Shown here: piece by piece, positions 34,781-47,521 of the stretch
How the letters are laid out: every line of letters begins with the position of its first letter
How positions within the stretch are numbered: the stretch's first letter is position 1
NCBI GenBank assembly: GCA_030141605.1
Contig: JAQGDQ010000025.1
Location: forward strand, 542,907-602,906
Direction of reading: 5' to 3'
Length of the DNA: 60,000 nucleotides
Source of the DNA: Tubiluchus corallicola
Lineage: Eukaryota; Priapulida; Priapulimorpha; Priapulimorphida; Tubiluchidae
Made by a program: the position numbers and the translations under genes
Notes under the pieces: generated by a model
Database searches by the model: none
Told to the model about the DNA's origin: nothing
The model's input: the letters and a program-made list of their open reading frames with translations, nothing else

Positions 34781-37700
34781 TGAGTATTGAGAGGTTTCCC
34801 TTCCGGGGAAATTTGTTCAGGCGCATTGGGGATGCATAAGATGAAGGGGATTGTTGCTGCACCCATGGCTGCTCCAAATGATCTCAGTTGCATAGCAACA
34901 CGACATCCGCCAAATAGTCCTGAAAAAAGATGTGGAAAAACGAAATTACAACCTCTTTTGTAACCGTTGTTGCATAGAAAACAGATCATAGGCATTCCCT
35001 TATCTAGACACATAATAAGTTTGCTGGTAGTAACTTTTCTTTGAGGTGACGTCGGCTTCTATAGAGCAACAAACGTTACTCGGGACCGACTCTACCACTA
35101 GGCAAACTAGGCAGTTGCTTAGGGCGCCAAATTTTGGGGGTGCCAAATTCTCGAAATTTTTGGCATCGTAATGTCTTGATACGCCTCTGGGAGAAACCCT
35201 AGAGGATGGGGCGCCAAAGAATACTTTTCCTAGGGCGCCAAAGTACCTAGAGCCGGGTCTGACGTTACTGTTACTGTCCAGTTATGGTCATTTAATGCTT
35301 GCATATTTATACTCTTATTGTTTTAGTTATTTTAGTACTAAGTTCCCAAAAATGACTGTGAATTTCCCAGAGGAATATGATAAGTTGGCATGTTTGTTTT
35401 TGAAATGTGGAACAACTAACCGCCCTTTCTGCCTTGTTTCTAAAGGGACCAAATATTTGTGTCAAGACCAAATATTTTCGTGTCAAGACCAAATATTTGA
35501 GCTATGCCAGGAGCGGACACATCTTTTGACTATTCTGGGAAGCCAGTTAGAAAAGATGTAACTTATTTGTTTCAGTTACTTCCCTGGTCACGCAAGTAAA
35601 TGAAAATGGAAAGCTGTTTTTATTCTGTTGATTAATTTGCTCACAGAAAAGCTATAAAAGTTATATAACTTGGGATACGAAGAATGTAAAATCAATGCAG
35701 AATCAGTCTGGTTACAGTCTGTACAGATGACACATCAGCTCTGTGCTAACGTGAGGCTCAACATGATATCCAACGACTTCTTTACGAGATCACACAGAGC
35801 TTGATCCACGTGACATTTTTCCCGCTTATTATATCTTGTTATGTTAAGCAAGTATAAAGCTGTTTAATGCCTGGGGTACCAAAAAGTGACATTAATTCTT
35901 TCTATATTTTTTGCGTTGGAGACGAAAGGCGCAACAGAGTAAGGACAGTGTCTGTTTGGCTGTGATGTGAAGCAACGTCAAATCTGATTTGGGAAAAAGT
36001 GGGGATAACTGCCAGGGTTCCGGCTATCTGCCTCGTTACAGTCTCACCTTAGAGCATTGTCCTGCACTACATTCCAGTCCCGTCACAACCAATTAGGTCA
36101 AGTAGGCCATGTCATCCAGTTGAATTCAGACTTTTTATAGACTTCTTTTTTGTTAAATTACTTTAAATAAAACTGTTGTTACTTTTATGTAGTTCAGCAC
36201 ACTACAAACTAGAGCCCCTCACCCAACAGCAGAGCTTACTACTAGTGATAAGTGGCTGTGTTGTGACTGGAATCTAGTTTAATGTGCATGACTGTCAGGG
36301 GTAATCTTTTAACACGAGACACTGCAGAGGGACCTTAGGTTGGTTCACAAAGTAAAACTTCTAGCGCTTTGCTTGAACAAAAGAAATACAATCAGGACTT
36401 TATCGGAGGTGAAAGGACCAATTTTCCTGGTGGTCACTCATTTATCTGCTGTCCAAGCTTGGCGTTGCTTAACTACCCAAGCGTACGCCGAGATCAGGAA
36501 TCGTAAGCCGAAAGAGGATCAGCAGATTAAAAGTCTCAACAAATTACATAATCAAGTTGTTTTAGCAACAGTCGCTTTGTTTGTTTAAAAGGTAAAGACT
36601 AGGTCACATGTCTAAACGACAAAAAATGTTAGTATACAATATTTAGCTTGTTCGCGAGACAAAGTAATATATTCATATTCAAGCTAGTGATTTTTACGTC
36701 ATTATAATTGTTTTGCTAGTATTTTTACAAAATGTACTAGTAAATGTATTTAACTTATTTGTATTTTAACTTATATATGTAGACACATCTTATCTTTTAA
36801 CTTATTTCGGCATTATTTCCTACCGTCTGAATAACATACGATTCCTAGGGGTTTTCCCAAGTAGGACGGTATATCATAATGTAGAATCATGTTAGTTAGA
36901 GCTGGCGGAATGCTTTGGTAGAATTCAGCCGCCACTACGATGTAGGCATCAGCAGCTTCAATCTGGACTTTGGCTTTCTTCATAAAGTCTGGCGCATCGG
37001 TTTCCATCTCTGGACAGCACCGGTAACTTCGCTGCATCAATGGAAACGGTAGCTCTTTTGGATCTGAAAAAAATTCGCATAATTACGGCACGTGTTGCGT
37101 TAAAACACAGTAAGTGACTCCGATCTCAGGCAGGTATAAAAATACAATACGAAACTAGTAGCTCAGCTGGCATGGGAGCACCAATCTCAGGCCTCCGGTT
37201 CAAATCCCGACTAGTCCACAATTTTTCAGCGTCTCCTGTCTTTCTCTAACTCATTTACCCGCAAAGGGTAATAATTGTTAAAAATAAATCGCAATGGTTT
37301 ACAGAAATTCTGGCAATCACAGTCATAATGTAACTTTAACAAACACAACATGATACAGCTACTAGCCCTACCCAGTACTCATTTTTGATCGATTTAAAAC
37401 GATAACACTGCTCTCACCTACTTTTATATGATAGCAACGGTTACCTTGTTGAGTTTGCAATGCAGCAACCACTTTGAGTTTTCAGTAGTGTGAATAAGCA
37501 GTGTCCTTGTTTAAAGTAATGAGCGTTAGATAAACGGTTTTTACATATGGTCATGTTTTGTCGTCCAACTAAAGTTATGTCAGCAAATTATGCGTGCAGA
37601 ACAGAATAAAGGTTTATTTTTTACATGGATGTATATACATCAAAATTGCATATAATACAATAGTTCCATGATGATCCATGCGTGATTAGTGCATTAGAAT

Positions 37701-38250
37701 AGACAGTTTTAAATAAATAAAATTCTACAGTAAAAATTTCATGTTAATAGCAATACATTAAAATTAAATGAACATTTTAAATTTAAAAAAAGCCTAATTT
37801 GCGGTGTGTCATGGTCATCTGCGTTTTGTTGACCAACTTTCGTAGAAAATGGATGCGCTGTCTTTTAAACTTTCGTCTCTCAGTTTTCTCAGTATTTTGC
37901 GAAGACAGGGCGTTAAGTGAGAATGTTAAGAAAGGCTGGTTTCGTATGTGTGTGAGTGCATGCACGTGTGCGCGTGTTTTGTGTGACTGTGCGTGCGAAC
38001 AACTAGAATCTACCTGTAAACTGATTCTGACTATAGTGCCGCCCTGTACTGTAGTGCAGCTACTTTGGTACTCACACAATAAATGATACCATTTTTCAAA
38101 CAGTTAAACAAGGAACTCACCAAACACGATTACATTGTGGCTAGTTTCTTCCAGATTTGATTTAATGAAAGTAGTTATTCGTTCACACACTCTCTGTTCA
38201 CGTACCGAACCCATGAAAACAATAACGGTCAATTTTTTATCTGCCGCCAT
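34684..38250 (-). CDS. NADPH-dependent FMN reductase-like flavoprotein
   Basis: Three exons: 38250-38121, 37063-36824 and 34919-34684; phases join to 201 residues. The fold is flavodoxin-like. Strand beta-1 and the FMN phosphate loop are KLTVIVFMGSVRE (G14-S15-V16-R17). AADAYIVVAAEFYQSIPPAL (about 80-99) matches the family's (P/A)EYNxSxPxxLKN block, with Tyr-Asn replaced by Phe-Tyr. YLGKPLGIVCYSDGLFGG followed by RVAMQLR is the second flavin-site block. Such proteins reduce FMN, quinones, azo compounds or chromate with NAD(P)H, and the true substrate cannot be read here. No signal peptide, so probably cytosolic. The last 25 residues are encoded by a tandemly repeated unit. The start ATG follows Kozak-like CCGCC on the other strand and opens the only joining frame. 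Confidence 0.88.
35081..35261. mobile_element. hAT-type MITE
   Basis: A perfect 8-bp target duplication ACGTTACT (35073-35080, 35262-35269) flanks imperfect inverted ends CGGGACCGACTCTACC and, read inward, CAGACCCGGCTCTAGG. GGCGCCAAA occurs near both ends and TAGGGCGCCAAA twice. Lies in the second intron of the FMN-reductase-like gene. Confidence 0.85.
37150..37280 (+). mobile_element. tRNA-derived SINE head
   Basis: TAGCTCAGCTGGCATGGGAGC (A box and D-arm, GCTC/GAGC pairs) and GGTTCAAATCC (B box) lie at tRNA spacing. ACTAGT at each side can pair as an acceptor stem, but no anticodon stem forms, so a decayed SINE head is more likely than a working tRNA. In the first intron of the FMN-reductase-like gene; 3' limit uncertain. 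Confidence 0.6.
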
Positions 38251-38814
38251 ATAAAATGCTCGTTTCGGCAACTGTCACGAACTGAGGCTGAATAATTGAA
38301 GAAAATGTCACTGTTGATAGAAGATTTCTCCTGCAAGATGTGGCTAATAATTGATAGGTGGACAATCATTGAAGATTAAGCTCTGCTGAAGCCATGCGCT
38401 GTAGGTAATTTTACTGAGTTTAGATTACACGCATAATGTCTACGTTGGCTTCCGCCTTTCAAGTGCGATTGACGAAAATGAGTTTACTTAATTAGATAAG
38501 CTACAGATTTTCATCACAATTCGTGATGATACATAGATCAGAAGAATACGTCAGCAAGAGACGTTTGCTGTGAGTGAAATGAACATTACTGTTCACGCTG
38601 ATATTATCCATTTTAATCATTTATTTTTGTTATGTCAAATACAAACCAACAAGTCCGACTCGAATTATTGGGCGAGGAGTTCATCGAGCACGAAATCTTG
38701 GACCAAAAATTTGACTACATCAATAGCAGCGAAATTTGTTGTTGTATATATTCGTTTACAAGCTTAGGTTTTTTTTATCAGGTTTTGAAGTTTTCTTTTA
38801 GATTTCTTTAATTC

Positions 38815-39270
38815 AAGATGGCAAATTTGAAATCCGGCTCTATCAATCGATGCAGAAGTCGTTTTAGTGTTTTTCTAGTTTCGTGACTATGTTCGCTGCG
38901 AACTGGCGGGGCGGTAGGTTTTTTTCGAAAAAGATGTTATCGCATCGCTACCATATTGAATTGTATAATGTCGGATTTGAATTCAAGATGTCAGCTAAAA
39001 AATCTGACTCTATCGGTCAGTGTGCAAGTTATTTTAGTATATGCCTGTAAAACTTCATTGCGATTGGTTGCAAATTCGAGGAGCATTTGGTTTTTTTCGA
39101 AAATGATATTTTCGAACAACATATGTAACAACATATCCCCCAAAATGGCGGATCGAAAATCTGACTCCACCTCGGCTAATGCGACATCAGTCTAGTATAT
39201 TTGTGTGAAGTTTCATACCAGTCGGTTGTAAATTCACGGAGCTTTTGGCTTTTTTACAAAGATCATCCCC
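38815..39270. repeat. degenerate ~150-170-bp tandem repeat
   Basis: Three diverged units starting near 38815, 38980 and 39135. Each goes from an AAATCYGACTCYATC-like block to TTTAGTNT, then GTTGCNAATTCG and GCATTTGGTTTTTTTCGAAAA-like ends. About 560 bp upstream of the FMN-reductase-like start codon. Confidence 0.6.
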
Positions 39271-40241
39271 CATACAACAATCACAACATCTGGAAGAGTA
39301 GCCACTTGAGCCCTCGAACAAAAACACATAAAATGTATTTTACATGTTAGGTTAAAATTAAAACTAAGCAGAGTTTATTGACTGTATTTTATATAGTTTT
39401 GTCATATTGTTCTTAAGCAGAAATACATCGGTTTAGGTGTTTATCTCAAAATTAGGCCTAAATCTTAAATTTAGGGCTTAAATTTCAGCATCATCACTCC
39501 ATTGCAGCATAATAATAACTTGTTAGAAGTTTTGAACGTTTTTGAACAAAGAGAAAGTGATCATCATAATTATAGCATGCTACATAATTATAGCCGATAC
39601 ATAGCTTGCCATTGTAAAGTTATTTGTGGTTAGTACCGACAAGATATAATAGATTTGTGTAATCCCTGTGTGCAAAAATAGCGCTGCATTAGCCAAAGTT
39701 ATGAATAATGGCAATGTTACTCGGATCAGTAGATTAATTTCAGAATGCTGATTGGTTATTACATTTATTATAGGCCTAGTGTTTTAATCGGCATCATGCA
39801 GGACGATCTTTTGTTCTTTTGCAGACCTACAATGTTTTACTCTAGGGCGTTCTATTTCTGTATCACTTTCATTCAAACACTTTTGGAATCCACATAAATG
39901 TATATAAATGTTTTTTGCGCCGGCACAATTGTCACGTTAACGTAATCAATCAACGAGCAACTCTTTTAAGAAGTCCCAATACAATGTACCTCAGTTAAGC
40001 CAAATTGCTTAAAACTAAATTGTTTCTGGACTGAACATTTCGGAAATTGATGTATTTCTGCTGAAAGATGAATTAATGGAAGAACAAACAGACAAACGGA
40101 CCGCAAATACGCGCAGGTGAATGGGAAAATATTTGGCAGTTTCTGCAATATTGTTCCATTAGTATGCCTATTTGCTTACACATAGAACTTCTGTTACTGG
40201 AAAGATTTTACAATTCCCACACAATTTAAATACCCTATCCA

Positions 40242-40320
40242 TAATTCTAACCCAACCGTAACTCTAATACAGTCCTAACCCTGACCCCTAACCATAACCA
40301 TAACCCTAGCACTAATCCTA
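40242..40320 (-). repeat. degenerate CCCTAA-like repeat
   Basis: CCTAACCCTGACCCCTAACC followed by ATAACCATAACCCTAGCAC and similar words. Same type as the patch at 32679-32712 but in the opposite orientation. Confidence 0.6.
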
Positions 40321-40738
40321 AACATGAAACTTCATACAGCTTATTCACAAAAATTTTATCAAGTAGAAACACAATGTTTTCTAACTTTAAGCGAAGTTTT
40401 GTGTTTCGAGCTTTTGTAAGCTACTTACACAGCCTGGCTAATACAACTAGCTAATGTATTTATACAAAATCATAACGCAATTTATTATCAAATGACTTGT
40501 TGTTTTGGTGTACGTGCATAAACTGGCATATTGAATTGGCCTATTGAGCCTATCAAACGTATCATTTTTAACAGTTTCCGAAAAGTTTGATGGCAATCTA
40601 ATCTGTACATGGGCCTGATATTTTATTTTTAAGCTAATGTTTAACCAAATAGTGTGAAATAGATGAAGTTTTGTGCTCAAATTTTCCTGTGTGAATAAAA
40701 TTCATGATCAGCTGTGTAGTACAATTGCATGTAGAATT

Positions 40739-41320
40739 ATGCGTAGCCTAAACGCTTATGCCCAGTTGCTTGTTTGATAGCCTTATATCCGTGAAACCGT
40801 TAGTCAGCCTCTGATTGGTTGTGACATTGTGCTTGGATAGATGGAGTATTAAAAAATGCTTGTTAGCTTTGTTTTGTGGCACCTCACTATTCAAGCCACG
40901 AAATGCTCGTAGATTATGACTGTTTGACAAGTATGTTTTGGCTTAATTAGCGTTGTTTATTCAACCATGACAGTGGCTGATTCCCCATGTGCATTGACTT
41001 TGAAGTATTTTATTTAGCACGATACCAAAATGCGTAGCCTAAACGCTTATGCCCAGTTGCTTGTTTGATAGCCTTATATCCGTGAAACCGTTAGTCAGCC
41101 TCTGATTGGTTGTGACATTGTGCTTGGATAGATGGAGTATTAAAAAATGCTTGTTAGCTTTGTTTTGTGGCACCTCACTATTCAAGCCACGAAATGCTCG
41201 TAGATTATGACTGTTTGACAAGTATGTTTTGGCTTAATTAGCGTTGTTTATTCAACCATGACAGTGGCTGATTCCCCATGTGCATTGACTTTGAAGTGTT
41301 TTATTTAGCACGATACCAAA
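40739..41320. repeat. 291-bp tandem duplication, two copies
   Basis: Copies at 40739-41029 and about 41030-41320 are almost identical; the clearest change is GAAGTATTTTA versus GAAGTGTTTTA near the end. A 60-codon - strand frame is repeated in both without recognised similarity. A young duplication. Confidence 0.95.
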
Positions 41321-42473
41321 AGCCGAATTGGGAACAGCATCGATCATGTATAGTGGCAAAATTATGTATATTTAAATTCCTGTCAAAAAGTTATAAAAGC
41401 AATACTGACAAGTAGAATTGTCAAAGATCTTCAAAAGGCCCACACCCAAACAAAGATGTATTGAAGACACGAATGATCATTAAAAAGGTTATTACAAAAT
41501 GGACAAACTTTGTGTTACATAATGAGCAGACAGATTATAACATAATAAGCACATTTTTTGTTACGGTTAGGTCACCATAATTTATTACGTAGTTGGTCGA
41601 TTTATAACAAAATGGGTACGTTATTACATATTGGGCATTTTTTGCATTACATGATGAGCACGTATTAATGGTTTGATAATGTGTCGATTATTTCATCATA
41701 GGGCTTGCAATGTTCAGACAGCAACAATTCTTATGTACAGCAACAGTCTTGTGGCGCCATCTAAATACTGTTACGGAAACACTGTTGATTTTCTGTTGCG
41801 TACAAAGTGATTGCGGTTACCTCCGGTTAGGCTTGTCAGTTTTAACTTTATTACTTTAACCAGTAATCAAATTTATGCGTATTTGGTCTGACATAATTTT
41901 GCCACCAGAAAAAGCAGAACTTTTAAAGAATGTGGGTTCTGTGATCGATTCTGTAAGTCCAGTCAGGTGGTGTCAGCCTTTTCCAAAGACGCTTACCAAG
42001 AAATGCACCACACTCACGACACATTGTAGGCACGCCATTTAATTATCACGCAGCGTTATACTATGTATCATTCATACGCGTAATACACTTTCATTCCTAA
42101 TAATTATTAACATTAGTTCACCATTATAGTCACCATTTTGCAGAAGGATGTTAACAAAGGTTGAGTGAAAAATAACATGTAACAATAGGTACGAAACTGT
42201 TCATTTACGCGTATATTATACATTTCATCAGCCATCATCCTTTATCGCAAATAACTATTTTAACTAATGTTTTAAAAGTATGAGATCTGACTAAAAATAA
42301 ACGCGCTAAATTAACGCACTGAACTAGTGACTAATTATTGTTACTAGTATGATTCTGGTAGCTAGGGGAGTCTACCAGACATATTATAGCCTACATTGTA
42401 ACTAAAATTTTGTATAGCGTAAAGCTATTACGTACAAGTGTACAGCCAGCAAGTTTGAATTTTCAACAAGCAA

Positions 42474-42727
42474 ACGGTTTAGTCTAGTGGTAACGCGTCC
42501 GCTTTCCGTCTGGGAGATCGTGAGTTAGTTCGATACAGCGAGCGGGTAATACCAAAGATTTTAAAAATGATACCTGCGTAGTATTTAGGGTAAAAGTAGG
42601 GTAATAATAGTCGTTGTTATGTAGATGTACATTTGTTACTTACAGTCGTCAAAAAAGCTCTTGAGCTTATGTTAATTGTTAATCCAAAAGCGCCCACTCT
42701 AAATAAAGATTATTATATAATTATTAA
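42474..42727 (+). mobile_element. tRNA-derived SINE family, copy A
   Basis: Head GTCTAGTGGTAACGCGTCC with B-box-like TTAGTTCGATAC. The body GTATTTAGGGTAAAAGTAGG, AAAAGCTCTTGAGCTTATGT and the TTATTATATAATTATT tail are shared with 54873-55138. The two copies are collinear along their whole length. Confidence 0.8.
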
Positions 42728-42923
42728 GAAAATCTCTATAATGATTATAAACTTGTGAGAGAAATGATGATATAAATATGCCTAATTATTAGAAAACATA
42801 GAAAAAACTCGAATGAACATAAAAAAAACCGACGCTTGATGTCTTAATGATCATAATGCATTATTAATGTTACTCAAGCAAAAGAGAAAAATAATTTTTT
42901 AGCAGGTAAACGGGTGTTAAGGT

Positions 42924-43155
42924 AAGGCAGCACGACAATACTACAGTAATGTTGTGATAATATTTTTGTAAATATTAGGACAATATTGAAATGAGGACTT
43001 ACCAATATTTTTAGCAATATGTGCAAACCACGTGTTTACAATATTGGACGAAAATATCAATATTGTACTAACACGGTGACAATATTTTCTGAACATATTT
43101 TTTGTCAAGATCCGACAAGGTCGTAGCCATATCGCGACAATATTGTGTGCTGCCT
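42924..43155. mobile_element. possible MITE with AGGCAGCAC ends
   Basis: AAGGCAGCACGACAATA at the left and, read inward, CAGGCAGCACACAATATTG at the right. Many internal CAATATTG-type palindromes. No target duplication found, so the class is open. Confidence 0.4.
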
Positions 43156-46100
43156 GGGAAACTAAGCAAGTTGTGTAGGCCTACTTATTAAAGCTGCGTA
43201 ACTTGAGCACATGAGCTTGAGGCTTTAATCAGCCTTACAGTCCAAACGTAAATCACAATACAGTGCTCAAGTAACAAGAATGTTGACTAGATATTTGCCG
43301 TACTCTCTCGTGTTCTTATAAAATACGACTATGCAAATAAACACAGACGCAAAACGATTTTAAATATATAGAGAACAAAAAAATTTATGAGCATTATTCA
43401 AGATTATTACAGAAAAATAATTCAACAAAAACAGGAGTATTTGCAACTGGCACACTAACAAATGATAGTGGTGTGACGTGCAAATTAATAAATGTATTCG
43501 TAATCTCATTTTGGCTGAATGATGAATATCACTAATCCACTAACTTTAATAACAGTATTATTTTAGAAAACCTGGTCTTCATTTTGGACTACACACATAA
43601 GCTCAAGGTGTAAAACAACAACAACAATAATAAATCAGAATGTAATATTACAAAGCCACAGAAGTCAATAGTGATCTTATACTACACAGCTAAGCTCTAT
43701 TTAGAGCAAACACAAAAAATAAACAGTAAAGAACAAAAAGCATTATTATTATGGCACACTGCAAAAATAGTTTTTACATTTTGATTAAGCTTTATTGATG
43801 GTATAATAAAGATCTATTAATGCACAGAATTGTAAACAAAGGTTGCAAATAAAATATTGTAGGAGTAAAAAATAGGTTTCTATTCCAAGTCTGTTTATTT
43901 AATTATAAATTTATCTAATGTAAGTACTAAGTCTACAAGTATATTACAGGCCCAACCAGAACTAAAATTATTTTAATATCAACATTTTTAGGCTGTTAAT
44001 TACATTCAGACTAAAATGCAGGGCGACGCCTATAGTTGTTCATATATAAAACATAAATGCGCAAATATAAATAATTAATAAACAAAACACACAAATGCTA
44101 TAAACTTTGATAATTTCACAAAACCCATGTGAGCTCTTGGAGAGTATTTATGTATTTCTTACTAAATTGCAGCCAGACAGGCTAGTGCTCACAGCTGTGA
44201 AGGTGCGTCTTTTTCGTTTTATTATTATAAACAGTATACTGCATTATGAAAACGGCAGGTTTTTAAATTATGGTTAATTTCGTTGTTCCTATTTACACAA
44301 AATTAATTCAGCAAGCAATTTAACACTCAACAATAAACCTTAAAGATTCTACTTGTATGTCTGTATATACAAGACTTCAGTTAGCTGAACTTTGCAGTCT
44401 GAACAAAATCATTTAGCTGCTTCGACCTCGTTGTGAATCATTAACATTGGTGCTTATGTGAGAAACATATGTACTCATTTACATTCACGACGATAAATTA
44501 CATGGAGGTGATTCAATTCAGACTGAAGGTAAAGTGAACTCTAGTGTACGGTTCAGTGAACAGAAAAATATTAAGATTTATGAGACTTACAAAAAATTAT
44601 TTTTCTATTAGATAGTGTAAACTCGACGCAAAACATCGCCAAAAACTGTCACTGAAATTTGAACTGCTGAAATTCGTGTGACAGAACACGGAACTCTGCT
44701 GATTTGCCCCAGGACAAGGGCTGTCAACGCACGAAATTAAGAATACAAGGGAAATATCTTACAAACTAAACCAACAGCATTCTTTCAATTGTCGCCCAAA
44801 GCAAAATGGGCAAATAATTCATTTATAACTATATAATGTCAAGCATATAGCTTACCTTTTAAATGTCTTGACAGATATATAATTACTGCAATGGTGCCTC
44901 TTCACCTAGAAGCAGCAGACTTGCTAAATAATAGTTTTATATACATCACTAATTGAAATCCAATGTTATAGATAGCTACTGAAATGTAAGAGAGTTTCCC
45001 TCAGGGATCTGTTAAAGGAAAGAACAAGTATATTGGGAATATTTTACTGTTATCATTTAAACTTAGAAAAATGTAGCAAAGAAATTTGCAAAGAACTGCC
45101 TATAAAGCATAAATTTAAAATATATTACTTTTGAATAGAAATTTTCAGTCGTGGTGATTGCCGCCATTCACTTGAAAATCATGACGTAAGTGGGAGATTT
45201 CGTGACTTTTCATAACTGCGTCGCGACTTTCCGTAAGCGTGCACTGCTTAAACTAATTCAAACTTCTGCAGCTTGCCTTATGTTCACGCAAAATATTACA
45301 AAATTAGCCATTTAATTTTTTTGTAAAAACTTACTATAGTTTTATTGAAGACTACTAACAGTGCACTACTTTTCTTCAAGACGAAAGACGTCATTGGAAG
45401 AAGAATGAGAATTGAAAATAGGAGCACCCAAGTATGAAGTGATCACGTCTTTAAAGTGATTTTACTAGTTACACGAGGCGCTTACTGCAGTTTTTTTTAC
45501 TACATCCTCTGACATTTTTCACAAACACTGAAATACGCTTAACCTCCTGGTAGGCTTCACCTTTCCCTTAAGGTCTTCCGTTAATTCTGAACCTTTTTAT
45601 CAATATGCGAGAAGATGCCCATATACGACAATACTCAGACTCAGTGATTTACATTTTTATACATCCGTCTGCAGTTGTGTTTATAATTTCACTTTTAAAA
45701 CGTGTACAATGTTATGACATACAATAATTCTATAATACTAACAGGCTTATAACTTTATAATAAACATCGTGGATAATCGTTTCTTGGAAAATGTAAAGGA
45801 ATTTGCTCTCTTGATAGTTATAATGGCTCCAAACATTTATGCCAAAAAAGCAACATTTTATGGTGACAAACTTTCGGGTACTAAATGAATTTTTAGTTAT
45901 CTCTAACTGATTGCTTTGCTTTTGCATGTCTAATGTCATGGCTGTGCATGTTAGGTAGTTTGTAAATAGTCTGCAAAATAGTATACAATGAACCATGTAC
46001 AAAATATTCTTGTGTTTTCTAGGACAAAGTCACCTTAACAAATCGCTGATTAGAGCACAAGCGCTTAAATTAGGAAATATTTAATGTACAAGTTACCAAA

Positions 46101-46979
46101 TTTCCTTTCAAATTTAATATATAGAATACAAAACTAAGATTTGGATAGTTTTAGATTTAGTTGAGTTCTAACAATATTAGGATGACACTGAAGATGCAAT
46201 TGGTTTCAAAGGTAAAGAAATGTGCAGCAAAGGGGGAGCAGCGAAAGCGCCTTGTTTCTTATTTTTACAAGCGGAGAACATGTCGATTGCATGCGTGTTG
46301 AAAAAATCTACCAGACACAATCTAGGCACACAATAAAAAACCTGCTGATAGTTTATATCAATAAGAGTTTGATGAGCAAAACTTGATGAGTCTGTGGCCT
46401 GCTTTACAGACTTACATAGTAACATAATAATGGTAAGATGTTAATCACACACAACAACACAAATGGATAGCCATAAAAACTTTCAAATACACAGGCAATT
46501 AATTTCATATAATTGATGCTTTTGATTATCTCCCTCTGACTTTTGATACTAATTTTTTCCTTCCACACCAACAGTCTGTAACACAGCTGTATCATTCAAA
46601 ATGTCAGTTGCTTGATCTAAACAAATTCTACATTAAACAATTATTTATACAGTTTGCTGTAGCGACTAATACACCATAATGTTAGTATCTAAAGATAGGA
46701 TTAACAATTGTTAGAACATAACCATAGTTATCATAGGCAGTCTATCTCTCCGTCTGTAGCTGCAGCATCTAAGTGTCTACAGATGAAAAATAAAAGAATA
46801 TAGTGCTAGTCATCTGCAGCTGTTACAATTAAGCTTTACAGATACTTAAAAAGTTAAAGAAATTATGCCTACAGCAAACACAACATTGCACTTTTTTGAG
46901 TACGCCATGTTTAATAATTGCGCATGTTAAGCTACTTACAATAGTGTTGAAATTGCAACTTTTCATGTATTTCTTTTAA

Positions 46980-47521
46980 CCCGTTATCAAAAATTGAACG
47001 TTAAAATGTCGTTCAATTGGGTGGGTTGAAGAACTTGCCCACTTTTCAGTTTTTGCTTCAAAATAATTTAAAGCAAAAAGTGAAGGAAAAGCTGTTCCTT
47101 TAGCAGCTAGGATTCCTCATACTTTATCTGTCAATGACCGTATTGTCATGGAAGGTTAAAAAATACACAATGTCAAACAAGAATTAAAAGAAAATGCATT
47201 GAAATTGTGCAAATCATGCTAGTTCAAGAAACTAACCACAGATGTTATGATATGACTATAACGGTCATATCGCAAGTGTAGAGTTATTGTGATCCAGTGC
47301 TGGAAGTGCTGGTTTGCAATAATTGCACGTTAGTCGCTACCTCTTTCTCTTCTACACATCAAACTTTAACCTCCGAAGCCTGTTAGTCGTCCGCCAACCA
47401 ATCATACGGCACACCAGGATCACGTGACAGTGTTAGTCCTCCGCCAGCCAATGAAACGGCAAACCCGGGGTCGTGTGATCAGGAAAGGGTTAGTGTCGGA
47501 CGACAGCTGAAGGCTAAAGGG
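46980..47521. mobile_element. possible piggyBac-type non-autonomous element
   Basis: TTAA|CCCGTTATC at 46976 and CTAAAGGG|TTAA ending at 47525 give the TTAA target and CCC/GGG ends of piggyBac elements. The inverted repeat itself is short and imperfect. Near the right end, a 50-bp subterminal unit is duplicated (47381 and 47431, TGTTAGTCNTCCGCCANCCA). Confidence 0.45.

Noticed and set aside
37150-37225. A functional tRNA gene
   Set aside because: A and B boxes and an acceptor-like stem are present but no anticodon stem forms; SINE head preferred.
26517-38250. Functional cluster of SLF2-like, PARG and FMN-reductase-like genes
   Set aside because: Orientation and spacing show no shared regulation, and linkage of two genome-maintenance genes can be chance.
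40748-41221. Two identical 60-codon - strand frames
   Set aside because: Identity comes from the 291-bp duplication; no family signature and no promoter or splice evidence.
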